Origin: Sva-07 sp963716235
GTDB lineage: Bacteria > Actinomycetota > Acidimicrobiia > Acidimicrobiales > Ilumatobacteraceae
Assembly (NCBI GenBank): GCA_963716235.1
Contig: CAVQTE010000017.1
Span: forward strand, 38,112 to 102,111
DNA: 64,000 nucleotides
Reading direction: 5' to 3'
In this document: in pieces, positions 24,097-33,319 of the stretch
Numbering within the stretch: the first letter of the stretch is position 1
How the letters are laid out: the number at the start of each line of letters is the position of its first letter
Notes under the pieces: generated by a model
What the model was told of the DNA's origin: nothing
Database searches by the model: none
Seen by the model: the letters and a program-made list of their open reading frames with translations, nothing else
Made by a program: the position numbers and the translations under genes

Positions 24097-25563
24097 ATGA
24101 CCAAACTTCACCGGCCCATCCCTGTGACAGCAGTGCCGAACGACGACTCCCCCAAGGACGAATGCGGGGTCCTCGGCATCTCGACGCCGCACGGCGAAGG
24201 TGTGGCACAGCTGGCATTCTTCGGCCTGTTCGCGCTGCAACATCGCGGCCAGGAGGCCGCAGGGATCGCCGTCAGTGACGGCAAGCGGGCTCGTGTCCAC
24301 AAAGAGGCGGGTCTCGTTGCGAACGTGTTCACGCCGGAAGCGCTTGCACCCCTCACCGGCTACCACGCCATCGGCCACACCCGGTACTCGACCACCGGCT
24401 CGAATGCGGAGCGCAACATCCAGCCGTTCCTGGTCGAGACGATGCACGGGCCGTTGGCCCTCGCCCACAACGGCAACGTCGTCAACGCGCCGGCGTTGCG
24501 TGACGAGCTGTTGAACCGGGGATTCGGGCTCACTGCAACCAGCGACTCCGAGGTGATGACGCTGATGCTCGCCGCCGCGGGCGGCCAGACCTGGGAGGAG
24601 CGCATCGAGCGCACGCTGCCGGCATGGAAGGGCGCATTCTCGCTCGTGCTGCTGGCGGCCGACCACGTGATCGCCGTGCGTGACCCCTGGGGTTTCCGGC
24701 CGCTGTCGATCGGCCGCCTCCCCCATGGCGGTCACGCCGTTGCCAGCGAGACCTGCGCCCTGTCGACGCTCGGATGTGTCGACATCGAGGAAGTACAGCC
24801 TGGCGAGATGGTGACCCTGATCGGCGCCGAGATGCACCGGTCACAGGTGCTCGCTCCCCAACCACGAGGCGCGCGATGCACGTTCGAGTTCGTCTACTTC
24901 TCGCGCCCCGACTCGGTGTGGGACGGCCGCAACGTCCACCACGTCCGCCAGCGTCTCGGGGTGCAGCTCGCCCAGGAAGCTCCGGCCGACGCCGACGTGG
25001 TGATTCCCGTGCCCGACTCGTCGATCCCGGCCGCGATCGGATTCTCCAACGAGAGCGGCATCCCCTTCAACGACGGACTGATCAAGAACCGGTACATCGG
25101 CCGCACGTTCATCGAGCCCACCCAGGACATCCGTGAGCGTGGCGTCGCCCTCAAGTTCAATGCGCTCAGAGAGAACCTCGAGGGCAAACGGGTGGTGATG
25201 ATCGACGACTCGCTCGTGCGCGGCACCACTGCGGGGCCCCTCGTGAAGCTCGTGCGAGACGCGGGAGCGACCGAGGTCCACGTTCGCATCACGTGTCCGC
25301 CGATCACGCACGCGTGTCACTTCGGCGTCGACATGGGCCACGATGGCGACCTCATCGCCGCACGGCTCCGCGTGGACGAGATGCGTGAGCACATCGGCGC
25401 CGACAGCCTGGCGTTCCTGTCGCTCGACGGGATGATGTTGGCGGTGGCCGACACCCCCGCGCACGACGACGACGGCTACTGCAATGCCTGTTACACCGGG
25501 CGGTATCCGATGAACGTCGGTGATGCGCAGCCCAAGCTCTCGTTCGAAGGCGTGCTCGCCTGA
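24097..25563 (+). CDS. purF: Amidophosphoribosyltransferase
   Basis: This 488-residue enzyme carries out the first committed step of purine synthesis, PRPP plus glutamine to phosphoribosylamine. The N-terminal Ntn glutaminase has Cys23 in KDECGVLGI after a 22-residue propeptide that must be removed, then ALQHRGQEAAGI, HTRYSTTGS and HNGNVVN. The phosphoribosyltransferase domain carries VVMIDDSLVRGTT as the PRPP loop. The cysteines near the end (YCNACYTG) fit the Fe-S-type Bacillus class. One base separates it from purC; purD-purM overlaps its stop. Confidence 0.96.
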   Translation: MTKLHRPIPVTAVPNDDSPKDECGVLGISTPHGEGVAQLAFFGLFALQHRGQEAAGIAVSDGKRARVHKEAGLVANVFTPEALAPLTGYHAIGHTRYSTTGSNAERNIQPFLVETMHGPLALAHNGNVVNAPALRDELLNRGFGLTATSDSEVMTLMLAAAGGQTWEERIERTLPAWKGAFSLVLLAADHVIAVRDPWGFRPLSIGRLPHGGHAVASETCALSTLGCVDIEEVQPGEMVTLIGAEMHRSQVLAPQPRGARCTFEFVYFSRPDSVWDGRNVHHVRQRLGVQLAQEAPADADVVIPVPDSSIPAAIGFSNESGIPFNDGLIKNRYIGRTFIEPTQDIRERGVALKFNALRENLEGKRVVMIDDSLVRGTTAGPLVKLVRDAGATEVHVRITCPPITHACHFGVDMGHDGDLIAARLRVDEMREHIGADSLAFLSLDGMMLAVADTPAHDDDGYCNACYTGRYPMNVGDAQPKLSFEGVLA

Positions 25564-27756
25564 TGCGGGTACTGGTCATCGGATCGGGTGGCCGCGAGCA
25601 AGCGATTGTGTGGGCCTGCCGGCACCACGGCCACGACGTGCGCATCGAGGCAGCCCTCGGTGACGCATCCACCGACGACACCGATCTCGTGATCCCCGGC
25701 CCCGAAGCGGTGCTCGTCGCCGGTGTCGCCGACGAATGCGCAGCGTCGCGGCATCCCGTGCTTCGGCCCCACCGCCGACGTGGCCCGACTCGAATCGTCG
25801 AAGTCGTTCGCCCGCGAGCTGGCGACGTCACTCGGCATCCCCGGCCCGGCGTTCGGCCGTTTCGACGACGCCGGCGAAGCGATCGCCTGGTGGAACCGGC
25901 TGGCGCGCCCCATCGTCGTGAAGCTCGACGGCCTCGCCGCGGGCAAGGGTGTCACGGTGCCGTCGACCGATGCGGAGACCGTCGACGCGATCACGGCGGC
26001 GGCCACCGTCGGCCCCTTCGTGCTGGAAGAGCGGCTCCACGGTCCCGAATGCTCGCTGCTCGCGCTCTGCGACGGCTCCCGAGCCGTGGCACTGCCGATC
26101 GCCCAGGACCACAAGCGCATCGGCGAGGGCGACACCGGGGCCAACACGGGTGGCATGGGCGCCTACGCCCCGGCTCCGGTCCCCTACTCGGCCGATGAAC
26201 TGCTGGCGACGTTCGTCCAGCCGATCCTCGACCACCTCGCGGCGAACGGAACGCCGTACGTCGGTGTGCTGTTCGCCGGGCTGATGCTGACCGCCGACGG
26301 TCCACGGCTCATCGAGTACAACGTCCGCTTCGGTGATCCGGAGGCCCAGGCCGTGCTGCCGTTGCTCGAGACCGACCTCGCCGATCTGGCCCTGGCGTGC
26401 ACTCGGGGATCGCTCGACGACATCCCACTCGTCGTGCGCGCGCAGTCGGCGCTCACCGTTGTCGCTGCGGCGCCCGGGTACCCCGCCGCCCCGGTGACCG
26501 GGGCCACCGTCACCGATCACATGCAGAGCGGCGTCATCGGTCCCGACGGCACCACGACCCTGCGGTTCGACGCCGCCGTCGACGCCGAGGGTCGGGTTGC
26601 CGGTGGTCGGGTGCTGGCGGTCACCGGGATCGGCTTCGATCTCGCCGAAGCCCGTCGCGCCGCGTACGAGCACATGGCGAACATCCACTTCGACGGGATG
26701 CAGGTGCGACGCGACATCGGCTGGCGCGCGCTCGGCGCGGGCCTCGCGTCGTATGCCGCGGCCGGGGTCGACATCGACGAGGGCAGTCGCGCCGTTTCCG
26801 AGATGAAGGCGGCCGTCGAGGCCACCCATGACAACGGCGTGCTCAAGGGTGTCGGCAGTTTCGGTGGCGTGTTCTCGGCGAAGGCGATCCTGGAGCTGGA
26901 CGATCCGGTGCTCGTGGCGTCGACCGACGGCGTGGGAACGAAGGTCGAACTCGCCGCTCGACTCGGCATGGTCCGGGGCGTGGGGATGGACATCGTCAAT
27001 CACTGCATCGACGACGTGCTCGTCCAGTCGGCGCGGCCGCTGTTCTTCCTCGACTACATCGCCGCCAGCGTGCTCGACGCCGACATGGTCGCCGAGGTCG
27101 TGCGCGGGATGGCCGACGCCTGTCGGGCAGCTGGCTGTGCGTTGCTGGGCGGAGAGACCGCTGAGATGCCGGGCGTCTACCAGCCGGGTGCGTTCGACAT
27201 CGCGGGCACTCTCGTCGGCGTGGCCGAACGGTCCGAGCTGCTCCCCCGGGCCGACGTCGCGGCCGGTGACGTGCTCATCGGCGTCACCTCGAGCGGACCC
27301 CACACCAACGGCTATTCGCTGCTGCGCAAGATCTTCGACTGGATCCCGATGGACGTCGTCCCCGACGGCTTCGATCGTCCACTCGGCGAGACGCTGCTGG
27401 AGCCGCACCGTTCGTACCTCGACGTATTGCGTCCTGCGCTCGATTCGGGTCACGTGAAGGCCCTCGCCCACATCACCGGTGGGGGCCTCCCCGAGAACCT
27501 CCCGAGGGTGCTGCCCGACGACGTCGACGCCGTGATCGAACTCGGTTCGTGGCCGGTGTCACCGCTGTTCGCGCTCGCACGGGAGTTGACGCCGCTGATG
27601 GAGACCGACGAGCTCTACCGCACACTGAACATGGGCATCGGCATGGTCATCGTGTGCGCCCCCGACGAGGCGGACGCGTTGCGGGCGACCATCGCCGAGC
27701 CCACCTGGATCATCGGCACCCTGCGGCCCGGCTCCGGCACCGTCCACCTCACCTGA
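25563..27756 (+). CDS. purD-purM: PurD-PurM fusion (GAR synthetase + AIR synthetase) with an apparent one-base frameshift
   Basis: The first 60 codons (MRVLVIGSGGREQAI..., TDLVIPGPEAVLVAGVADE) are PurD N-terminal domain. At about 25744-25750 the homology moves to the +1 frame (RRGIPCFGPTADVARLESSK) and continues through ATP-grasp PurD (FVLEERLHGPECSLLALCDG, GANTGGMGAYAP, EYNVRFGDPEAQ). It then runs straight into PurM (ASYAAAGVDIDEGSRAV, STDGVGTKVELAARLG, GGETAEMPGVY, ITGGGLPENLPRVLP). Deleting one base in GCGTCGCGG restores about 730 residues. Both activities are needed for purine synthesis and no other copy is in the window, so an assembly indel is more likely than decay. The fusion makes glycinamide ribonucleotide and closes the imidazole ring. 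Confidence 0.85.
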
Positions 27757-27778
27757 AACCCGAGAACCCACCCGAACC

Positions 27779-27831
27779 CCGAAACATGCCGCCCTGTGCA
27801 CGCTCGGCGCGCGAACCGGTGCACATTTCGG
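27779..27831. terminator. Imperfect inverted repeat after purD-purM
   Basis: The arms CCGAAACATGC and GCACATTTCGG (two mismatches) enclose a GC-rich loop with TGTGCAC/GTGCAC inside. There is no T-run, so a terminator role is only suggested. The gap 27757-27908 otherwise holds the purN promoter. Confidence 0.3.
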
Positions 27832-27896
27832 CATGGCGGAATGGTGTGCGGATGGATTTTTCGTTCAGCCTCATCGGTGCCGTGGCTCTCCATCGC

Positions 27897-27902
27897 TAGG
27901 TT
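27897..27902 (+). promoter_or_regulatory. -10 box (TAGGTT) of purN-guaB
   Basis: TAGGTT ends 6 nt before the purN ATG at 27909; no Shine-Dalgarno sequence is visible. Confidence 0.45.
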
Positions 27903-27908
27903 CGACAC

Positions 27909-28550
27909 ATGGGAGCCACCGACACCGACCGCCCGACACGGGCCAGGCGACTGGTCGTTCTCGTGTCGGGAAGCGGTTCGAACCTCCAGGCCATCATCGA
28001 TGCCTGCGCCGATGACCGCCTCCCGGCCGAGGTGGTGGCCGTCGTCTCGAACAAGGCCGATGTCTTCGCACTCCAGCGCGCCGACGCCGCCGGGGTTCCT
28101 GCCGTTCACGTCGGCGTGCACCCCGGCGAGGAACGCGCCGACTACGACGCCCGCCTCGCCGACGTCGTCGCGGGTTTCGACCCCGACCTGGTCGTGCTCG
28201 CGGGATGGATGCGCCTGCTCACGATGAGCTTCCTCGGCTGGTTCCCGAACCGGGTGGTCAACCTCCACCCGGCCCTCCCCGGCGATCTACCCGGCACCCG
28301 CGCCATCGAACGGGCATGGGACGACGCGATCGCCGGCACTCGCACGCAGACCGGCGTGATGGTCCACTTGGTCCCGGACGAAGGTGTCGACGACGGTCCG
28401 GTGCTCGGAACCGCCACGATCGACATCGACACCGCCGCCGGGTTCGACGCATTCGCCGAACTCGTGCACGCCACCGAGCACCGGCTCCTCGTCGACACGC
28501 TCTCCTCGCTCTGTACCGCCACCCCCGACCGCACGGAGGTCTCCGCATGA
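27909..28550 (+). CDS. purN: Phosphoribosylglycinamide formyltransferase
   Basis: This 213-residue folate-dependent GAR transformylase has VLVSGSGSNLQAIIDA as the N-terminal phosphate loop, GWMRLLT, the catalytic N-x-H in VVNLHPALPGDLPGT and GVMVHLVPDEGVDDGPVL with the catalytic Asp. The usual NIHPSLLP is VNLHPALPG here, keeping Asn and His. It starts a second transcription unit with guaB, whose ATG overlaps the purN stop. Confidence 0.95.
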   Translation: MGATDTDRPTRARRLVVLVSGSGSNLQAIIDACADDRLPAEVVAVVSNKADVFALQRADAAGVPAVHVGVHPGEERADYDARLADVVAGFDPDLVVLAGWMRLLTMSFLGWFPNRVVNLHPALPGDLPGTRAIERAWDDAIAGTRTQTGVMVHLVPDEGVDDGPVLGTATIDIDTAAGFDAFAELVHATEHRLLVDTLSSLCTATPDRTEVSA

Positions 28551-30070
28551 CCGATCAACGCCGCACCAGCCCGAACGACGACTTCTTCGACCGGTTCGAG
28601 GCCCTGACCTTCAACGACGTCGTCGTGATCCCCGGCTACTCCGAGACACTGCCCGACGAGGTCGACACGTCGGCGACGTTCGCCGCGGACATCGAGTTGG
28701 CCGTTCCCCTCGTGTCCGCCGCGATGGACAAGGTGACCGAGGGCCGGATGGCGGTCGCCATGGCCCGTCACGGGGGCATCGGTGTGATCCACCGCAACAT
28801 GTCGATCGTGGACCAGGCGTCGGAGGTCCAGAAGGTGAAGCGTTCGCAGTCGGGCATGATCACCGACCCGGTGACCCTCGCCCCGACCGCCCTGCTCCAC
28901 GAGGCGGAGGCCCTGATGCACCGCTTCAAGTTCTCGGGCGTTCCGATCACCGACCCCGACGGGCGACTCGTCGGCATCCTCACCAACCGCGACATCCGCT
29001 TCTGCGAGGGGTCCGACTTCGAACGACCCGTCACCGACTTCATGACTGCCGACGGTCTCGTGACCGCCGAGGTCGGCACCTCACTCGATCAGGCCAAGGC
29101 GATCCTGCAGCAGCACCGCATCGAGAAACTTCCCCTCGTCGACGCCAATGGTCACCTCGCCGGTTTGATCACCGTCAAGGACATCCAGAAACGACTCGAC
29201 TTCCCGAACGCCTCCCGTGACGCCCGTGGGAGGCTGCGATGCGCAGCTGCGGTCGGAGTAGGCGCCGATCTGGAGGAGCGTGTCGAGGCGCTCGTGGCAA
29301 TGGGTGTCGACGCGGTGTCGATCGACACTGCCCACGGCCATTCGGCGAATGTCGTCAAGGCCATCCAGCGCATCAAGGGGTCGTGGCCCGATCTGCCGGT
29401 GACGGCCGGCAACGTGGTCACCGAGGAAGGCGTCGAAACGCTCGCCGGCGCCGGCGCGGATGGCGTCAAGGTCGGTGTCGGAGCCGGTTCGATCTGCACA
29501 ACCCGCGTGGTGTCCGGGGCGGGCATGCCCCAGTTGTCGGCGATCTGGTTCACGTCCCAGCGCGCGCGTCGACTCGGGATTCCGGTGATCGCGGACGGAG
29601 GCATCACCTTCTCCGGCGACATCGTGAAGGCGATCGTCGCCGGTGCGTCCACGGTGATGCTCGGGTCGTTGCTCGCGGGCACCGAAGAGAGCCCTGGCGA
29701 GATGGAGCTGTTCGAGGGACGCCGGTACAAGAGCTACCGCGGCATGGGTTCGATGGGCGCCATGACCGGCGACAGCCAGGACCGATACGCCACTGGCCAG
29801 TCGTCGGGCGGCAAGACCGCCGTCGGCGCCGGGAGCAGCAAGCTCGTACCCGAAGGCATCGAGGGTCGTGTGCCGTATGCCGGCCCGCTCGGCGACGTCG
29901 CCTACCAGCTCGTCGGCGGTCTCCGCTCGGGTATGGGCTACGCCGGCGCCGCCACGCTCGACGCCCTCCGCAGCGCCCGCCTCATGCGGGTCACCGCAGC
30001 CGGCCGTGAGGAGTCGCACCCCCACGACGTGACCATCACGAAGGAAGCCCCGAACTACCAACGGTCCTGA
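28547..30070 (+). CDS. guaB: Inosine-5'-monophosphate dehydrogenase
   Basis: This 507-residue enzyme converts IMP to XMP with NAD, the first step to GMP. It has a (beta/alpha)8 barrel with two CBS domains inserted at about residues 105-215 (GMITDPVTLAP..., VTDFMTADGLVTAEVG...). Catalytic Cys is in the loop GSICTTRVV, and GGITFSGDIVKAI, MLGSLLAGTEESPGE and the flap YRGMGSMGAM follow. The purN coupling (ATGA) links inosinate-branch steps in one transcript. Confidence 0.96.
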   Translation: MTDQRRTSPNDDFFDRFEALTFNDVVVIPGYSETLPDEVDTSATFAADIELAVPLVSAAMDKVTEGRMAVAMARHGGIGVIHRNMSIVDQASEVQKVKRSQSGMITDPVTLAPTALLHEAEALMHRFKFSGVPITDPDGRLVGILTNRDIRFCEGSDFERPVTDFMTADGLVTAEVGTSLDQAKAILQQHRIEKLPLVDANGHLAGLITVKDIQKRLDFPNASRDARGRLRCAAAVGVGADLEERVEALVAMGVDAVSIDTAHGHSANVVKAIQRIKGSWPDLPVTAGNVVTEEGVETLAGAGADGVKVGVGAGSICTTRVVSGAGMPQLSAIWFTSQRARRLGIPVIADGGITFSGDIVKAIVAGASTVMLGSLLAGTEESPGEMELFEGRRYKSYRGMGSMGAMTGDSQDRYATGQSSGGKTAVGAGSSKLVPEGIEGRVPYAGPLGDVAYQLVGGLRSGMGYAGAATLDALRSARLMRVTAAGREESHPHDVTITKEAPNYQRS

Positions 30071-30119
30071 CGGGCTTCGGTGGGCCGATTCCCGCGCATT
30101 TCGGAAGGTGGAGGGAGGT

Positions 30120-31556
30120 TCAGGCCAGCTTCTCGACGAACGCCTCGAGTTGGCGCAGATTGCGACACTCGTAGACGCCGTCGGTGTGGGTGCCGTACTC
30201 GCCGACGATCGAGTCGCCGGTGTTCCAGTAGCTGCGGGGTTCGGGGTTCAGCCAGTAGACGTGGCGGGCCTTCTGCGCGATTTCCTTGACCACCCAGGCC
30301 TGGCTGGCGTGGTAGTTGTTGCGGGCATCGCCGAGGAGCAGCACCGTCGACTTCGGACCGATGTCCTTGCCGTAACGCTCCCAGAACACCTCGAAGGCAT
30401 GGCCGTAGTCCGAGTGGCCGTCGACCCACACGACATCGGCCTCGGTGTTCACCCGGTGGATCGCCTCGGCGATGTCCTCGGTGGCACGGAAGTAGTCGGT
30501 GACCTCGTCGATGCCGTCGATGAAGACGAACGAGCGGACCTTCGAGAACTGGTTCTGGATGGCGTACACGAGCATCAACGTGAACCGGGCGAACGCCGCG
30601 ACCGACCCCGAGATGTCGGCGATCACGACCAGCTCGGGTTTGGCCGGACGCGGGTACTTGAACTTCGGCTCGGCCGGCACGCCGCCGTAGCTGAGCGAAT
30701 GCCGCACGGTGTTGCGGAAGTCGAGCGGACCCTTGCGACCGTGGCGGCGCTTGCGGGCCAGACGTGCAGCGAGCTTGCGGGTGAGCGGGTACAGCGACTT
30801 CTTCAGCGCCACCATCTCGTCACGTGACGCATGCATGAACTCGACGTCTTCGGGGAGCGGCTTGCGAAGCGTCTTGGCCATGGCTTCGGCACCCCGGTCG
30901 GCGACCAGGCGGCGACGAATCTCGGCTTCGATCTCGCCCTTGAACTGCTCGATGCGATGCTCGAACTCTTCCTTCTCGAGACGCTCTTCGAGCGAGGTCA
31001 GGTCGCCGTCGGCGTCCTGACGGGCCTGCTCCATCATCTTTTCGAGCATGCCGTCGAGGTCGAGGTTGCGCAGTGTGCGGTAGAGGTAGTACGTGCCGCC
31101 GACGGGTCGCCCGGGCTCCATGCCGGCGAAGCGCTGAACGGATTGCTTGGCCATCGCCCGCATCACACCCTGGTCGCCGTTCATCAACGCCGACATGAGC
31201 ATCTGAGCGATTTCCTCGGGCGTCAGGCTGTCGAGCCCACCGGCGCCGCCGGCACCCTCCTGCTGCTGCTCCTGCAGCTCGCGCCACAGCTCGTCGATGT
31301 CGGTTTCGTCGTCGCCACCCTGGACCAGCTTGTACTCGGGTCCACGAAGGCTGAAGTACACCTCGAACACCGTCTCGAAACTGCGCCAGTGCGCATGGTT
31401 CTTGATCAGCGTGGCTCCGAGCGCGTACTTGAACGCCTCACGATCCTCGATCGGGATGTGCTGTACGGCCTCCATCGCATCGAGGTTCTCCGTGAGGCTG
31501 ACAGGCAGCCCTGCGTTGCGGAGTTCGACGACGAAGCCGTTGAGAAGATCGAGCAT
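30120..31556 (-). CDS. VWA-domain protein, CoxE-like
   Basis: This 478-residue protein starts at ATG 31556. The N-terminal half is helical and charged (EERLEKEEFEHRIEQFKGEIEAEIRRRL, probably coiled coil). The C-terminal half is a von Willebrand A domain with a MIDAS-type DISGSVAAF and later VLLLGDARNNYH, typical of CoxE/YehP-like proteins. Such proteins work with a MoxR AAA+ ATPase in metal-centre insertion or complex assembly, and the gene directly upstream on the same strand is MoxR-like. The client protein is unknown. The frame is open beyond the start but is antisense-like there. Confidence 0.85.
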   Translation of the reverse strand: MLDLLNGFVVELRNAGLPVSLTENLDAMEAVQHIPIEDREAFKYALGATLIKNHAHWRSFETVFEVYFSLRGPEYKLVQGGDDETDIDELWRELQEQQQEGAGGAGGLDSLTPEEIAQMLMSALMNGDQGVMRAMAKQSVQRFAGMEPGRPVGGTYYLYRTLRNLDLDGMLEKMMEQARQDADGDLTSLEERLEKEEFEHRIEQFKGEIEAEIRRRLVADRGAEAMAKTLRKPLPEDVEFMHASRDEMVALKKSLYPLTRKLAARLARKRRHGRKGPLDFRNTVRHSLSYGGVPAEPKFKYPRPAKPELVVIADISGSVAAFARFTLMLVYAIQNQFSKVRSFVFIDGIDEVTDYFRATEDIAEAIHRVNTEADVVWVDGHSDYGHAFEVFWERYGKDIGPKSTVLLLGDARNNYHASQAWVVKEIAQKARHVYWLNPEPRSYWNTGDSIVGEYGTHTDGVYECRNLRQLEAFVEKLA

Positions 31557-31590
31557 GGGGTGTGCGCCTACCGTTCGTCGAGCGCCCGGA

Positions 31591-32499
31591 TCAGCTGCTC
31601 TCCACGGAGAGCTCCTTGGCCGCCTTGGCGATGTCGGTCTGGTACTTGAGGAGCACGTGGAGCGTGTCCTTGGCGGTCTGCTCGTCGATGTTGTCGATGT
31701 TGAGCAGCAACAGCGTGCGAGCCCAGTCGAGGGTTTCCGACACGCTCGGCGACTTCTTGAGATCGAGCTGACGGATCGAGCGCACGATACGGGCGACCTG
31801 ATCGGCGAGATGCTCCGAGATGTCGGGCACCTTGGCGAGCACGATCTCCTTCTCGCGTTCGAGCTGCGGGTAGTCGACGTGCAGGTACAGGCACCGACGC
31901 TTGAGGGCCTCGGACAGTTCACGAGTGTTGTTCGACGTGAGGAACACCAGCGGGATCTGCGTGGCCGTGATCGTGCCGAGCTCGGGGATCGACACCTGGT
32001 AGTCGGACAGGATCTCCAACAGCAGCGCCTCGGTCTCGACCTCGACGCGGTCGACCTCGTCGATCAGGAGCACCACAGGATCGGTGGCCGTGATCGCTTC
32101 GAGCAGTGGACGGGTGAGGAGGAACTCGTCGGAGAAGATGTCGTCCTTGATCTCCGTCCAGTCCTCTCCCTGTTCGCCCCGCTCGGTCTGGATGCGAAGG
32201 AGCTGCTTCTTGTAGTTCCACTCGTAGAGGGCTTTGGACTCGTCGAGGCCCTCGTAGCACTGCAGTCGGATGAGCCGGGCGTCGGTGATCTCGGCGATGG
32301 ACTTGGCGAGCTGGGTCTTGCCGGTTCCGGCAGGCCCCTCGACGAGAATCGGCTTCTGCAGCCGGTCAGCGAGGTAGGCCACGCCGGCGATGCCGTCGTC
32401 GGCGAGATAGCTCACGTCGCGCAGGGCGTCGCGCACCGACTGCACACTCTCGAAGCGGTGGGTGGTGCTACCGGTTGCCCCGGCATCCGTCGTGGTCAT
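31591..32499 (-). CDS. MoxR-family AAA+ ATPase
   Basis: This 302-residue AAA+ chaperone has Walker A GPAGTGKTQLAK at about residues 49-60, Walker B VVLLIDEVDR, sensor 1 VFLTSNNTRELSEALKRRC with the arginine finger, and a sensor 2 helical lid. MoxR proteins remodel VWA-partner complexes, and the VWA protein starts 34 bases downstream. The start at 32499 is supported by TAGCGT 8 nt upstream on the minus strand. Confidence 0.92.
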   Translation of the reverse strand: MTTTDAGATGSTTHRFESVQSVRDALRDVSYLADDGIAGVAYLADRLQKPILVEGPAGTGKTQLAKSIAEITDARLIRLQCYEGLDESKALYEWNYKKQLLRIQTERGEQGEDWTEIKDDIFSDEFLLTRPLLEAITATDPVVLLIDEVDRVEVETEALLLEILSDYQVSIPELGTITATQIPLVFLTSNNTRELSEALKRRCLYLHVDYPQLEREKEIVLAKVPDISEHLADQVARIVRSIRQLDLKKSPSVSETLDWARTLLLLNIDNIDEQTAKDTLHVLLKYQTDIAKAAKELSVESS

Positions 32500-32507
32500 G
32501 GCATCGA

Positions 32508-32513
32508 ACGCTA
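32508..32513 (-). promoter_or_regulatory. -10 box (TAGCGT) of the MoxR-VWA operon
   Basis: TAGCGT on the minus strand ends 8 nt before the ATG at 32499, divergent from the box at 32550. Confidence 0.4.
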
Positions 32514-32549
32514 CCCGGCGGCTTGACCCACGGGTCAATTGGGATGCCC

Positions 32550-32555
32550 TACGCT
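32550..32555 (+). promoter_or_regulatory. -10 box (TACGCT) of the methyltransferase gene
   Basis: TACGCT ends 6 nt before ATG 32562 and lies after the alternative ATG at 32544, so it decides the start in favour of 32562. Confidence 0.45.
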
Positions 32556-32561
32556 CGCCGT

Positions 32562-33308
32562 ATGCCTGGGACCTCGTTCGATCGGGTCGCATCGATCTAT
32601 GACGCCACACGCGGCGGCGAACGGCGCGGCGACACCTTCGCCGACGCCCTGTCGGCCTGGATCGTCGGCCCGACCGTCGTCGAGCTCGGGATCGGAACCG
32701 GGGTCATCGCCAACGGCCTGCGACGCCATGACATCCATCCGCTCGGATTCGATCTCAGCGATGCGATGCTGCGATCGGCGGTTGCCCGACTGGGTGACCG
32801 CGTCGCCATCGCGGACGTCGATCGGCTCCCGCTCGCCGACGACTGCACCGACACCGCCTACTTCGTCTGGGTGCTGCAGCTGGTCGACGACCCAATCGCC
32901 ACGTTGAACGAGGCCGCGCGGATCGTGCGGCCCGGCGGGCGCGTGATCGCGATCCTGTCGAACTCCGAATTCGACCCGGCCGACGAGATCGCGACGATCA
33001 TCGACGGGCTGGCTCCCCTGCGCACCGCGCGCCTCGATAGGAACCGGATCGTCGAGGCGGACGTCGACGGGCTGTCGCTCGCGCACCAGGGGTACACGCC
33101 GTGGGACAGGTTCACGAGCACCGTCGCCGACGAGATCGACCACATCGAGAACCGCGTCTACTCGTCGCTGTTCGACGTCGACGACGCCACGTGGGCTCGC
33201 GTGGTTGCTCCCGTCCTCGAGCGGCTACGGGCACTTCCCGACCCCGAACGACCACGCGAGCGCCGCAACCGCCACCCCCTCCTCGTCTGGCAGGTCCGAC
33301 ACCACTAG
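32562..33308 (+). CDS. Class I SAM-dependent methyltransferase
   Basis: This 248-residue protein has the Rossmann-like methyltransferase fold: motif I VVELGIGTGVIANGL (about residues 39-53), motif II GFDLSDAML, motif III ADVDRLPLADD and post-motif VRPGGRVIAIL. It belongs to the UbiE/Methyltransf_11 group of small-molecule methylases; the substrate is unknown. It is followed by murJ after 11 bases, and murJ has its own likely promoter inside this gap. Confidence 0.85.
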   Translation: MPGTSFDRVASIYDATRGGERRGDTFADALSAWIVGPTVVELGIGTGVIANGLRRHDIHPLGFDLSDAMLRSAVARLGDRVAIADVDRLPLADDCTDTAYFVWVLQLVDDPIATLNEAARIVRPGGRVIAILSNSEFDPADEIATIIDGLAPLRTARLDRNRIVEADVDGLSLAHQGYTPWDRFTSTVADEIDHIENRVYSSLFDVDDATWARVVAPVLERLRALPDPERPRERRNRHPLLVWQVRHH

Positions 33309-33311
33309 CGT
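33306..33311 (+). promoter_or_regulatory. -10 box (TAGCGT) before murJ
   Basis: TAGCGT ends 8 nt before the murJ ATG at 33320 and includes the stop codon of the preceding gene. Confidence 0.35.
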
Positions 33312-33319
33312 TCGCTCGA

